From NCBI RefSeq assembly GCF_024166365.1, contig NC_064842.1, forward strand, positions 11,317,001 to 11,381,000: a stretch of DNA of 64,000 nt, given 5' to 3'. A program made the translations under genes and the position numbers. Positions within the stretch are counted from its first letter, which is position 1. The number at the start of each line of letters is the position of its first letter. This stretch comes from Elephas maximus indicus (taxonomy: Eukaryota > Chordata > Mammalia > Proboscidea > Elephantidae). Below, piece after piece: positions 1 to 11,360 of this stretch. The notes under the pieces were generated by a model, which saw only the letters and a list, made by a program, of their open reading frames with translations, searched no databases and was not told the origin of the DNA.

Positions 1-825
1 AAGATTCATTCATGACATCCAAAGAGGAAGCATAGGGCTAGATTTCTTTTCAGTCCCTGCTCCCCTTTTCCTTTCCTATGCTAAACTTGAGCATTTATGG
101 TGAAAAGAAAACTCAAAACACAGCCCCTACAGCAATGCTGTCAATAGAATTATTCTTCAATTTGAAGGAACAGTTCTTCCTCTCTTTCTAGGCTTCTGCT
201 CATTGGAACTGGTGGCTTCTCTTTATAATCCAACCAGTTTCACAAGGTTCGGAGTTATGTTTTCAGCTGTCTGGTGGCCTTTTTTAAAAATGACTTTTTA
301 GCTAGACGTAAAGCCTCAAATAAAAAGAGAAAACACTCAATGGAAATTCTTATTTCAAGAATTAATGTACCATCTCAGAGTGTCAGAAGCAAGAAATGTG
401 TGTGAATTACATGCTCGTGGATAAAGAGCCTTGAAATACCCACACTGTGTCCCATTCATAAAGACATTATGTTTGTAAGCACTCACAATATGTTGCCTCA
501 CTGATATACGTAGCTAAACAGTGGATACTGGTGAGGCAGCAAAGGAATCTCACTAGGGCATAATAAATAAGGGCAGCTTGCTAGGGTAGAAGCATATTAA
601 TAACTGGCAACATAATTTGAAATAAAATTGGTGTTAGTCATTCAGGAAACAAGAAAGCTGCTCAACAATATAGCATGTGCTCTGGTGGGTTTGACACAAT
701 AAAATGGCAAGTGGTGAAGCCACACGTGGAGAGAAATGCCTGATAACATGACAATAGCTTTATAGATGAGAGTGGAGGGGGGTGGAGAAAGTCACTCTAA
801 GGGAAACTAAGTTAATATAAGACAT
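1..825. other. Unassigned non-coding sequence
   Basis: AT-rich sequence with no recognised gene, tRNA-derived SINE box or LINE motif. It is presumably old repeat decay or unique intergenic DNA. Confidence 0.5.
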
Positions 826-1225
826 TGATGGTTCAGTTGTAGAATTCTCACCTTCTACACAGGAGACCGAAGTTTGGTTCGCAGCCAATGTACCTCACGC
901 ACATCCACCACCGTTCTGTGGAAGCAGAGGCTTGCATATTGCTATGATGCTGACAGATTTCAGAGTGGTGCAGTGGTTAAGAGCTCAGCTGTTAACCAAA
1001 AGGTCAGGAGTTCAAATCCACCAGCTGCTCCTTGGAAACCCTATGGGGCAATTCTACTGTGTCCTATAGGGTTGCTTTGAGTCAGAACCAACTCGATGGC
1101 AATGGGTTTGGTTTTTGGATTTCCACACTAAGACAGACTAGAAAGAAAGGCCTGGTGATTCATTTCCAAAAATCAGCCAGTGAAAACCCTGTGGATCACA
1201 ATGGTCTGATCTGCAACGACAACAA
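826..1225 (+). repeat. tRNA-Gly-headed SINE with RTE-like body, split by an AfroSINE
   Basis: The first 70 bases resemble a tRNA-Gly gene (ggttcagttgtagaattctc, then a B-box-like ggttcgcagcc). The body that follows resembles the 5' region of the RTE LINE (gctatgatgctgacag ... agacagactagaaagaaagg ... ggatcacaatggtctgatctg). An AfroSINE at 960-1119 interrupts it. A second, unsplit copy lies at 27659-28008. The downstream end decays after about 1217. It is not a functional tRNA gene. Confidence 0.75.
960..1119 (+). repeat. AfroSINE, short type
   Basis: Complete body from the A-box region (gtggtgcagtggttaagagc) through aaccaaaaggtcaggagttc to the 3' tail atggcaatgggtttggtttt. It is inserted in the tRNA-Gly-headed element around it, so it is the younger of the two. 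Confidence 0.93.
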
Positions 1226-1673
1226 AATCCATATAATCGTCAGGAATGACCAGGCTGTAATGAAGTCAGAGTGACTTGAAGGCTGTAGCAGACCTGGACT
1301 AGTAGGGAGGAGAGAGAAGGGTGTGGGGGAAAGAGCAGCCTTGGAGGTAATTCATAGACATATTGTGCTTTCAGTTTGAAAGATACTTCTGGAACTATTA
1401 GTAGTTGTGAAAAAATACCTAAACGTCCTTAATATCTAACAATATACCATATTTTAGTACACAGAGCACATGCCCTCAGGGTGGTGTATTATGCAATTAG
1501 TTAAAATGATCAATAAGATTGCTGAGTAATAACTTAGGAGTAAGAAAACTAACTTAGAAAACTGCTTTGATATATTATTAAGCTACAATAGCAATTCCAA
1601 AAATATACATACAACATGACAACAATTATATAATTGTGTATGTACATAAATGTCAGTTATGAGCATGTGACCA
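1226..1673. other. Unassigned intergenic sequence
   Basis: A purine-rich patch (about 1300-1340) followed by AT-rich sequence. No gene, SINE box or LINE frame was recognised. Confidence 0.5.
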
Positions 1674-1737
1674 GTTACAGCATCACAGCAACACACAAGA
1701 CCCCGCGGTACAACAAACAGACAGACGCGCGGGGGAT
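1674..1737 (-). repeat. RTE LINE 5' end fragment
   Basis: The reverse complement reads cgcgcgtctgtctgtttg, ttgtaccgcgggg and gttgctgtgatgctg, which is the start of the RTE element also seen at 29025 and 57993. Only about 64 bases remain. Confidence 0.7.
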
Positions 1738-1744
1738 GTATGCA

Positions 1745-1784
1745 TGTGTGTGTGTGTGTATATGTGTATATACATATATATAGC
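1745..1784. repeat. TG/TA microsatellite
   Basis: Alternating tg followed by ta dinucleotides next to the RTE fragment. Confidence 0.9.
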
Positions 1785-1984
1785 AAATGTCTTTGTTTTA
1801 TCCCCGCCCTTATTCCATTGCTTACTATAAAATATAAGCTGTAAATGGGGCCAGTGTACTTTTGGTTGTATGCATGTTAGTTGTATCATATCAGGCACAA
1901 GCATGAGTGTATAATTGTCTTTATTTAGAGATTATGTATGGTTTTAGGGGATGTGTACAGGTGCCCTGTTGACAAATGGTGGAC

Positions 1985-2432
1985 TGTAATGGTTATAAGT
2001 CAACTTGGCTAAGCCATGATTCTCAGTGGTTTGGAAGATATCACATAATCATCCTCTATTTTGTAACCTGATGGGAGCAACCAATCAGTTGAAAGGAGAG
2101 TTTTCTTTGGGGTGTGGCCTGCATCCAATGTATACGGATGTTTTGGCAAAGCTTACTCACTCTCAATCCTACATCCAACTTGTCATCCTCTGACCTCCAG
2201 TTTTTGTGACATCAGTCAGCACCCTGCCATTTGATTTGCTGATTGTGGGTTCATCAACCCCTGAAACCATGTGAGTCAGGTTCAGCCTCCAAGCCTGAAG
2301 CCTGACCCACGGATCTGGGACTTGCCTGCCTTCACAACTCCGTGAGCCATTTCCTTGAAATAAGTCTCTCTCTCTATATTTATATATACACTTCACTAGT
2401 TTTGCTCCGTAGAGAACCCTGCCTAAGAAGCT
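1985..2432 (+). repeat. Interspersed repeat X, + copy
   Basis: It shares, in reverse orientation, the sequence of the elements at 9401, 25162 and 32962: cttggctaagccatgattct at one end and ctccgtagagaaccctgcct after a ta-rich stretch at the other. The class was not assigned. Similar sequence is familiar from many placental genomes, but I cannot name the family with confidence. Confidence 0.65.
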
Positions 2433-2439
2433 GCTCCAT

Positions 2440-2917
2440 TGAAGCCAATTGTATTTTTCTCTCCAAATACTGTTAATATTTTCAGTTTTTCTTTGGTATT
2501 TATCAGCTTAACTATGATGTACTTAGGTGTGACTTTCCTTTTATGTATTCTCTTCTGTGTTCATGCTGCTTCTTCAAGCTTTAATTTGATATATCAGTTT
2601 TAGAAAAAATATCAGTCATTATCTAGGCAAATATTGCTTATGTCTTAGTCTATTCCTCACCTTCTAACATTCCAATTACACACATACTAGACCTTTCATT
2701 CTATCACATATGTATTTTCTCATATGTATGTAACTGAATCACATGTGTTTCTTCATATGCATTTCACCCTATCCTTATGTATTTTCCATCTTTTTAGTTG
2801 TTCACCTTTTATTTTAGAGATTTTCTTCTAATCTCTCTTCCTCAGCTATGTCCAATCTTTTTTTTTTTCTTTTAAGCCCATACAATGAGTTCTTACTTTC
2901 AGTTACTATATTTTATA
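2440..2917 (-). repeat. Probable old L1/HAL1 fragment
   Basis: Pyrimidine- and T-rich sequence with ccaattacacacatactaga and cttcaagctttaattt resembles minus-strand L1 family sequence. Family assignment is by general resemblance only. Confidence 0.35.
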
Positions 2918-3090
2918 GGAAACCTTGGTGGTGTAGTGGTTAAGTCTATGGCTGCTAACCAAAAGATTGGCAGTTCAAATCTGCCAGGCGCTCATTGGAA
3001 ACTCCATGGGGCAGTTCTACCCCATCCTATACGGTTGCTATGAGTCAGAATTGACTCGATGGCAATGGATATTATTTGGTTTTTATATTT
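2918..3090 (+). repeat. AfroSINE, short type
   Basis: Full-length diverged copy: tggtggtgtagtggttaagt, aaccaaaagattggcagttc, gctatgagtcagaattgact and a tail ending in tttggttttta. Confidence 0.92.
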
Positions 3091-3168
3091 TATTAGTGTT
3101 AAAATTTCCATTTGGTTTTTTTTTTTAAAAATACCACAGAGTCTACATCGTAAACTTCACTATGTTCT

Positions 3169-3890
3169 CTCTCTTTTTTTTTTTTTATAATTTTTATTGA
3201 GCTTTAAGTGAACATTTACAAATCAAGTCAGTCTGTCACATATAAACTTATATACACCTTACTTCATGCTCCCACTTACTCTCCCCCTAATGAGTCAGCC
3301 CTTCCAGTCTCTCCTTTCGCGACAATTTTGCCAGTTTCTAACCCCCTCTACCCTCCTATTTCCCCTCCAGACAGGAGATGCCAGCACAGTCTCAAGTGTC
3401 CACCTGATGCAAGTAGCTCACTCTTCATCAGCATCTCTCTCCTACCCATTGTCCAGTTCCTTCCATGTCTGATGAGTTGTCTTCAGGAATGGTTCCTGTC
3501 CTGGGCCAACAGAAGGTTTGGGGACCATGACTGCCGGGATTCCTCTAGTCTCAGTCAGACCATCAAGTCTGGTCTTTTTATGAGAATTTGGGGTCTGCTT
3601 CCCACTGATCTCCTGCTCCCTCAGGGGTTCTCTGTTGTGTTCCCTGTCAGGGCAGTCATTGGTTGTGGCCGGGCCACCATCTAGTTCTTCTGGTCTCAGG
3701 ATGATGTAAGTCTCTGGTTCATGTGGCCCTTTCTGTCTCTTGGGCTCATAGTTATCGTGTGACCTCGGTGTTCTTCATTCTCCTTTGATCCAGGTGGGTT
3801 CAGACCAATTGATGCATCTTAGATGGGCGCTTGTTAGCATTTAAGACCCCAGATGCCACATTTCAAAGTGGGATGCAGATCCATTTGGTT
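3169..3890 (-). repeat. Retroelement 3' end, probably afrotherian L1 3' UTR
   Basis: It starts with a poly-T run (the poly-A tail of a minus-strand element) and continues taatttttattgagctttaa, then a long C/T-rich block to tttcaaagtgggatgcagat. I recognise this as a very common elephant interspersed sequence. A 158-codon open frame at 3208-3684 lies entirely within it and has no protein-like features. Confidence 0.6.
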
Positions 3891-4301
3891 CTTTTTTAAA
3901 GTTTTGAGTTTTCTGCTGAAATTCTCAATCTATGTTGCCATTAATTTGTTGAGTATATAAAGCGCATATTTGAAAGCTCACTATATAGATCCCCTGTGGA
4001 TTTATTTCCATTTTCTATCATTTCTCTTGTTTTTCGGTTATGTTGTTTTCTTGTCTCCTCATACGTGGGTATACACATACACATTATGACATACACATAC
4101 TATATCTATCAGCTAGGCTAGTGCTAAGAGCACTCTCAATCTCAGGCTCATCTGACTCCAATGAGTGATTCAGATGGTGCAAAGCAGAGCTACACTGTTT
4201 ATAAGCATTGGAATATCATTATATATCTTCAGTCATAAGCTGTTTTTTGGGGTACCAATCCAACACCTGGAGATTTACCGGTATCCTTACTTTTTTTTAC
4301 T

Positions 4302-4402
4302 TCCTAAGAGCTACGGCTGCTAACAAAAAGGTCAACAGTTTGAATCCACCAGGTGCTCCTTGGAAACCCTATAGGGCAGTTCAGTGGCAACAGGTTTTTT
4401 TG
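4302..4402 (+). repeat. AfroSINE, internally deleted
   Basis: It has the middle of the SINE (ctgctaacaaaaaggtcaac, ccttggaaaccctatagggc) joined directly to the terminal cagtggcaacaggttttt. The central stretch with the ctatgagtcgg box is missing. Confidence 0.85.
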
Positions 4403-5842
4403 ATGTTGTTGTTTTTTCTTTTACCTCCTAGAGATTCTGAATCCAATGTTTCACCTAGACTCCTGAGCCTACCAGAAGCTTTGCTCAACTTTTCAGCCTC
4501 TCAGCTGCCTATTCCAGAATTGAAGAGCAGTTTCTTCCTGGTCCAGATCATTGGGTTCCAACCCCTGCTGCGAGTTTTCATTTCTATCAAGCTCCCTGCT
4601 GAGAATTTTCATTTCTAATAATTCCCCAGGAAGTTATACAGAAGAATCACCAGGGCATCTTGTCAAAATTTATATCCTGATTTAGAATATCTGTGGTGGA
4701 AATGCAAATTCTCAGTAGGGAACTTGTTGGAAATGAAAATTCTTGGCAGGAGTTTGAACCAGAACAAACTGGTATGTACCCTGTGGAGGACAAATTCAGG
4801 TAAACATCCCCAAATGCCAGGCTTATCTCTCTAGGTTTCTTTTTTTTCCCGGATTTTGTCTCCCTAATTCAGAATGGTCTTGACAGTTTTCTCATGTTAT
4901 TGTGTTATTTATATTTTTCTCAGATTGCCAAATTATTTTCAGTGGGAAAATTAGTCCAAATTACTAGACTTCCATTACTAAATGCAAAGCTTTCTCTGGT
5001 AACTTTTAAAATTTTCTGATTTTCCTTGATATTTTGTAGTTTCTCTAGGATGCATTAAATATCAATTTGTTTTTATTCATCTTTCTTAGTACTCCTTGTT
5101 CTTTTTTAATCTGCATTCAATGGCCCTTTCAATTTCTGAACTCTCTACTACCACCTTTTTAAATATTATCTATCCTCATTCTCTCTATTCTCCCCTGTTG
5201 GAAATTCTGTCCTTTTAACTTTTCCTCCAAATTTTTAATTTATTTATCCTTGTGTAGTACATTCTAAGTGTTTTCCTCAGAATTATCTTCTAATTTAATA
5301 ATCACTCTTCTGTTGAATCTTATCTACTGTTTAACCTGCCCATTGTGTTTATATTTTAATGACTGTATTTGTCATCTCTGAGAATTTCTATTTTTTTCTT
5401 TTCAAATATATTTGCTGTCTTTCATAATTTTCTATTACCTTCCGAATTATTTACTTTCCCTTGTGACTTGAACATCTTTAACATATTTATTTGAAGTCAT
5501 TTTTAGGTTGAGAAATTTTTATGTTAAAAAACTAAATATTTATTCTGCCTGTTTTCTGAAGAGTCTCCGCACTTTCCCAGAGTTGAGCAATGTCCCTAAA
5601 GCTATTTCATAGATGCTTCTTCTGAGACCTTTGCATTGGTAATATATGAATTTTACCTTAGACCAAAGCATGATGCAAATCAATTTCCCTGTATTTTTAT
5701 GTGCTTAGAGTTGAGGATGGGCTTAGGGAGGTGGCTTCTAGAACTTACTTGTTCCACTCTCCTTAAAGGGAGTCAAAACATTCTTTAAGCTTCTAAGTGA
5801 AATCATATTTGAGAAGAAGGAAATGCTGGTGCCTCTGCCAAT
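4403..5842. other. AT-rich intergenic sequence with a MER5-like piece
   Basis: About 4628-4760 resembles a MER5-type hAT remnant (agaatcaccagggcatcttg, gaaatgcaaattctcagtag). The remainder is T-rich and L1-like in places. No gene was recognised. Confidence 0.4.
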
Positions 5843-6612
5843 TTGCTGTTAGGTGCCGTGGAGTTGACTCATAGAGACCCTATGTGCAACGGAACAAAAC
5901 ACTGCCCAGTCCTGCACCATCCTCACAATCATTGTTATGTCTGAGCGCATTGTTGCAGCCACTGTGTCAGTCCATCTGATCGAGGGTCTTCCTCTTTTTC
6001 GCTGATCCTGTACCTTACCAAGTATGATGTCCTTCTCCAGAGACTGGTCCTTCCCGATAACAAGGCCAAAGTATATGTGACAAAGTCTTACCATCCTTGC
6101 TTCCAAGGAACACTCTGGCTGTATTTCTTCCAAGATAGACTTGTTTGTTCTTCTGGCAGCCCATGGTATATTCAATATTCTTTGCCAACACTTAATTCTG
6201 AAGGCATCAATTCTTCACTCTTCCTTATTCATTGTCCACATTTCACAGGCATATGAGGTGATTGAAAATACCAATGCTTGGGTCAGGCCCACCTTCGCCC
6301 TCAAAATGACATCTTGGCTTTTGAACACTTTAAAGAGATCTTTTGAAGCAGATCTGCCTAATGCATTGCGTTGTTTGATTTCTTGACGGCGGCTTCCATG
6401 GGCATTGATTGTGGATCCAAGTAAAATGAAATCCTTGGCAACTTCAATCTTTTCTTTGTTTATTGTGATGTTGCTTATCGGTCCAGTGGTGAGGATTCTT
6501 GTTTTCTTTATTTGAGGTGTGTTCCAAACTGAAGGCTGTGGTCTCTGATCTTCATCAGTGTTTCAAATCCTCTTCACTCTCAGCAAGCAAGGTTGTGCCA
6601 TCTGCCAATAAC
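5843..6612 (-). repeat. RTE LINE 3' fragment
   Basis: Minus-strand copy of the last roughly 770 bp of the RTE element. Its 3' end is ttgctgttaggtgccgtgga at 5843, and the C-terminal part of the reverse transcriptase ORF is present. A 108-codon frame at 6175-5849 includes MNIPWAARRTNKSILEEIQP, the typical RTE post-RT region. It breaks off near the catalytic region at about 6600. Confidence 0.9.
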
Positions 6613-7118
6613 TCATCATAAATATCCTAATTTCTATGTTTTCTCCTGACAAAATTAATTAGTAAATAATTTAGATAAAAAATCTGAACCCAAGTTCAAG
6701 TGATATGCATTATAGAACATGTGTAGTGGTATGAGTGGTAGAGGAATATTCTCTCTTAGACTCAATTCCAAAGAGGTTTATAATAAAGCATCCAATGGAC
6801 TTCATTATCAAATAGTATCTTCTGACTTTTAACTACTGTGGAGCCTCCAAGGACCATGGTCAGGACTCAGAAGGCATTTGAAAGCGTAGCCCTGGGAACA
6901 CATCCAAATTTCATTGCTAGAACTCACAGCTGCCTAGCTGAATAAACCAGAGCATTCACTCAGTAAGAAAATGGTTACCACTTCTGTTTTTCCCCAAGAC
7001 TATTTTAGAGCAGTACGTCGCTCATAGTAAGACCCTGAAAAAATCCAGTTGAACAGTAGCAGTAATAAATGATTGCAGGAAAGTAAGTGTGCTAGGACTG
7101 CAGTATAGATTACCATAG
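6613..7118. other. Unassigned intergenic sequence
   Basis: No repeat box or gene was recognised between the RTE fragment and the palindromic element. Confidence 0.5.
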
Positions 7119-7327
7119 TTTACCCAAACAACACACATGTTGTATATTTTTTTGCCAACCATGCCCTCCCAACCACAAAGTATTTTTGTAAGCACGCTGT
7201 GCTAATTTTTTTACAGCAACAATTCTTTTTACAGAAAAAAATTAGCATAGCGCACTTAAGAAAATACCTTAAGGGGGAGGGTGCAGTTGGCAAAAAACAA
7301 TGGATAACACGCATGTTATTTGTGTAA
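7119..7327. mobile_element. Palindromic MITE-like foldback element, copy 1
   Basis: The 209-bp segment is nearly its own reverse complement. The left half runs tttacccaaacaacacacat ... ttgccaaccatgccctccc ... taagcacgctgtgctaattt. The right half read backwards runs tttacacaaataacatgcgt ... ttgccaactgcaccctccc ... taagtgcgctatgctaattt. The centre is near 7223. A second copy is at 49106-49298. There is no coding capacity, so any spread would depend on another element's transposase. Confidence 0.8.
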
Positions 7328-7526
7328 AAATATACTACTACAGCTCTTGATGGAGACCTCCCAAAGACATAGACAGGAGGGTACCATTAGCAGTGCAGTC
7401 AATGGGGACCCAGAATATAAAACTTGCGGCCCACTGCTCTTTCCTGAACGTCTTCATAAGGGTTTTGCCATGGTAATAACCTAGGGTTTAAAATCCCTTC
7501 AGTGACTTGTGTAAAAGCCATAATAA

Positions 7527-7626
7527 AGGAAATCCTGGTGGCATAGTGATTAAGAGTTCAGCTGCTAACCAGGTGCTCCTTGGAAACCCCATGGGGCATT
7601 TCTACACTGTCCTATAGGGTCACTGT
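7527..7626 (+). repeat. AfroSINE, deleted
   Basis: The head atcctggtggcatagtgatt and ggtgctccttggaaacccc are present. The B-box region after gctaacc is deleted, and the copy ends at cctatagggtcactgtg. Confidence 0.85.
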
Positions 7627-7635
7627 GTTTGTTAT

Positions 7636-7790
7636 TTTTATCCTGCAATGGAAAGAATGCTGTCCTGGCAGTCTTGACTGTATAACCTTGAGCAAGTCAC
7701 TTCCTTTTTCTGGGCTTTCGTTTCCTCATCTGTAATTTAACATTGGAGAGGCTTAGATTAAATGACATTTTAAATCCCTGTCCTGCCTGG
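7636..7790 (+). repeat. MIR
   Basis: It contains the MIR core pattern: cttgagcaagtcacttcct, then tttcctcatctgtaattta and ttagattaaatgacattt. Confidence 0.6.
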
Positions 7791-8214
7791 ACATTCTCTG
7801 ATGGGCTAGAGAGCTTCAAACCAATGTAGTAATAATAAAACTGTTGATTGATTGGGGCCTTTCTCAGCAATATGGCTTTTTTCAAATAGCCAGTGGTTAT
7901 TAAAAATGTAAATACATCTCCCAGTTCATTCATGATGATTTTCTAGAATTTACAACCGATTTATTATAGACTTTCAACAGCACAAAAGCCAACATTATGT
8001 TAATACTGGACTCCCTTTATAGAGTGCAGTTTATTCTAAATCATCATGAGATACCGTCTCAGTCACCAATGAACTTCAATTATATCAGAAAGGGAAAAAA
8101 TCACCTATACTCAACAATGAATCTGTGTGGTCAGACGAGAAGAGGAAAACAATGCACCTGGTGCATTCTGGGGAGGAATTCCCAACAGAGGAAGTGAGGT
8201 GATGGAAAGGCCCT

Positions 8215-8510
8215 TACAGGGGTCAGAATCCTGGATGCCACCCCTAACTCTAGCACTTCCGGCTGTGTGGTCTCGAGCATGTCATTTCACCTCAGGTTTC
8301 TCATGAGTAAAACGGAGGGTTTCTCTAGCGATTTTTTAACCCTGGCTGTGCAGCAGAATTACCCACAGAACCTTTTAAATTCAAAGTCCTGGGCCACATA
8401 CATTATAACTAAGGTGAGGCCCTATAATGTACGTTATTAAACATCTTCCCAGGTGATTCTGGCTCCAGTCACAGGCCAGCGTTTGAAGAAAAGTGGACTA
8501 GAATCAGCCC
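8215..8510 (+). repeat. MIR piece followed by MER5-like hAT remnant
   Basis: 8215-8330 has MIR-like tcatttcacctcaggtttct. 8336-8510 has the MER5A pattern (gcagaattacccacagaacc, aggtgattctggctccagtc, gtttgaagaaaagtgg). Confidence 0.55.
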
Positions 8511-8807
8511 CCTCTCAGAGTTGACTTTCTAGTATTCTGTTAATATATCTTTTTGATAAATTGCTCCCAAATCTTCTAAAATATATTATAAAATCTCAGT
8601 ACCAGTGATGGGTTACTCTGAGAAGAATTAATAAACAAACAAAGAAGAGCAAAAAGAAACCTTTATCTTCAGGGTTATAGTACCTTAGTTACTGAGTTTA
8701 TTTCACAAATACTTACGGACAATCTACTATATGTAAGAAAATGTACCAGACACTAGGACTACAACCATGAACAAGCCTCAGAGATCTTACAGTCTGCTGC
8801 AGGATGT

Positions 8808-9258
8808 TATTGTTAATTGTTGTCAAGTCAGCTCCAACTCATGGTGACCTTGTATACAACAACAAAACTCCATCCAGTCCTGCACCATTTTCATGATCGC
8901 TGGTGTATTTCAGTCCATTGTTGTAGCTCTTGTGTTAATCCATCCCACTGAGGGTTTTCCTCTTTTTTTCCCTGGCCCACCACTTTACCAAACATGATGT
9001 CCTTTTCTAGCCATTGGTCTTTCCTAAGGACGTACAACATTATACCAGGCAATATTCTATTGTGATCCATAGGGTTTTCATTGACTAACTTTTAGAGGTG
9101 GATCTCCAGCCCATTCTTTCTGGTCTATCTTAGTTTGGAAATGCTGCTGAAACTTGTCCACCATGGGTAACCATGTCAGCGTTTGAAATACCAGCAACAG
9201 AGCTTCCAGCATCATAGCAACAGGCATGTCACCACAGTACAACAAACTGACAGATAGT
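8808..9258 (-). repeat. Internally deleted RTE LINE
   Basis: The RTE 3' end (attgttgtcaagtcagctcc) is joined to the RTE 5' end (cagtacaacaaactgacaga at 9237-9256). The ORF is absent. The layout resembles the element at 57993-58382. Confidence 0.8.
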
Positions 9259-9400
9259 GGGCTACAGAATTCAGACAAGTAAAGAGGCTATTACAAAGCA
9301 GGGTTACTTTATCTCTAAATACTTCCATAAGGCATTATGTTCAGGGTCTAGCCTGGGTATGTGAGAGGAGTGTGTAATACAGATTTTGGAATACCAGGTG

Positions 9401-9955
9401 TCTTAGGCTGGGTTCTCTAGAGAAGCAAAACCAGTAAAGCATATAAATATATATATAGAGAGATTTATATCAAAGAAATGGTTCACAGGGTTGTAGTGGC
9501 TGGAAAGTCCCAAGTTTGTAGGTCAGGATAAAGGCTTCTCCTGAATCACATAGCCACAGGTGCTGGTGAAAACAAGATTGGCAGGTCAGGTAACAGGGCT
9601 CTTGCTCACAGTCTGTGAAGATTGATAAATTCCAAGATCAGCAGGCAAGACTGCAGGTAAGCTGCTGGTCCAAGTCCCAAGAACTGGAGGTCAGATAAAC
9701 AGGAGCCAGCTGCTGGATCCAAAATGACCAAAAGCCCACAAGCCTTGCCAGAGTATCCACTTATATTCCATGCAGTCCACACATGCAAGGAAACTCCCTT
9801 TCAACCGATTGGCTACTCAAAGCAGATCCCATCATGGAGGCGATCACATAGTATCAAATTTCATTACTATGGAAGTGAACACATCATATGACTATCAAAC
9901 CACTGAGAATCACGGCCCAGCCAAGTTGACGCAAGACCTTAACCATCATACCAGG
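9401..9955 (-). repeat. Interspersed repeat X, long copy
   Basis: It begins tcttaggctgggttctctag and ends near gacgcaagaccttaaccatc. An internal ta/ga-rich patch is at 9445-9465. It is the longest of the four copies in the window and useful as the reference copy. No coding frame of interest was seen. Confidence 0.7.
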
Positions 9956-10925
9956 GAAGGCTTCCTGGAGGAAGAGACATCTAAGTTGAAACCTGAGCAG
10001 CTTGGGCAAAGGCAGGAACTCAGCGCCGGTACATAATGGCTCTGGTGAGATGGATGGAGCAGGAAAGGAGCTGGAGGGTGAGGAAAAGAGAAGCTGGAGA
10101 GAACAAAAAATGAGGTGTCAGATCATTAAAATGGGACAGGTTGTCCAACAGTGACCACCCTTTTAGAAACTTGTCAAACCCTGCCGTGGAGTTTGGTATA
10201 TGTATCTGTGCACCCAGCTGTGCTTGCAAACGTGGCCTCCAGCCTTTCCCATGAGTGCTTCCCATCTTAGATCCAATCAGTAAGGTGCAGTGTGATGAAG
10301 TCATATTATTTTTCTGAGTGGTCTCTTTTCCTGAACATCCCATTCAGCAGATTGTACGTTCTAGCTAATAGTCTAGGGAGTGGGATGTAGAGACAGGGCT
10401 TTTCAGCCCAGGCTTAGCATGAAGATGCAGGCCCAGAGCTTACAAGTTTCCGGTGCGAAGGAGAAGGCCCAGGTGAGGGCTGTCAGTTGGGGTGTGCCAA
10501 AAGGGAGGGAGCTAAGGAAACCTTCATGGCAGTGCACTATCCTCCCCAGGGCCAGCTGTCAGAATAAATACATAGTTTTACCTTGCATGATGACCCTTTT
10601 CTCTTACTTTTTATTTTCTATAACAATTTCAATTTTACAAAAAAGTTACAAAAATCTTCATATATCTTTTATTCAGATTCACCAGGTATTAAAATTGTGT
10701 CTGCATACGTTACATATAATGTAAATTAAAAAAAATTTCCATCAAGTCAATTTCAACTCGTAGTGACCCTATATGTATGTATTAGTTTCTGAACCCAAAA
10801 GTAATTTGCAAACATCATGCTTCTTTATCCCTAAATGCTTCCATGTATATTTCCTGAAACAAGGACATTCAAAAATAATCACAGTATAATTGTCAAAATT
10901 TAAAATGGCTACAATAAGAACAAAA
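9956..10925. other. Intergenic sequence with an AfroSINE tail fragment
   Basis: Mostly unassigned. 10736-10775 (ccatcaagtcaatttcaact) is a short minus-strand AfroSINE or RTE tail remnant. No gene was recognised. Confidence 0.5.
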
Positions 10926-11083
10926 AAAACAAACCCATTGCTGTCAAGTCGATTCTGACTCATAGTGACCCTATAGGACAGAATAGCACTGCCCCATAAG
11001 GTTTTCAAGGAGCAGTTGGTAGATTTGAACTGCCGACCTTTGGGTTAGCAGCCGGGGTTTTAACTACTGTGCCACCAGGGCTG
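10926..11083 (-). repeat. AfroSINE, short type
   Basis: Full-length minus copy from aaacccattgctgtcaagtc through gaactgccgacctttgggtt to gtgccaccagggct. Confidence 0.94.
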
Positions 11084-11360
11084 CACAGTTACAATACTAT
11101 TAACTTATTCACAGTCCATATTAAAATTTTGCCAGTTGTCCCCAAAACTGTCCTTTGTTGCTCATTTTTCCTAGTCAATGACCCAATCCAGGATTGTACT
11201 TTGCATTTGGTTGTCATATTTCTTTAGTCTGCTTCAATCTGATAGAGTTTCCCACTCTGTCTTTCATGATTTGACATATTTGTCATACATGATTATTTTG
11301 TAGGACAGCTCTCAGTCTGGGTTTGTTTAATGTTTCTCCATGATTTGATTTGTTGTTTTT

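Noticed and set aside
826-900. tRNA-Gly-like sequence
   Set aside because: It is the promoter head of a SINE, with mutated stem positions and continuous SINE body after it. It is not a functional tRNA gene.
3208-3684. 158-codon open frame on the plus strand
   Set aside because: It lies entirely antisense within a minus-strand retroelement 3' end, and its C/T-rich composition explains the lack of stops.
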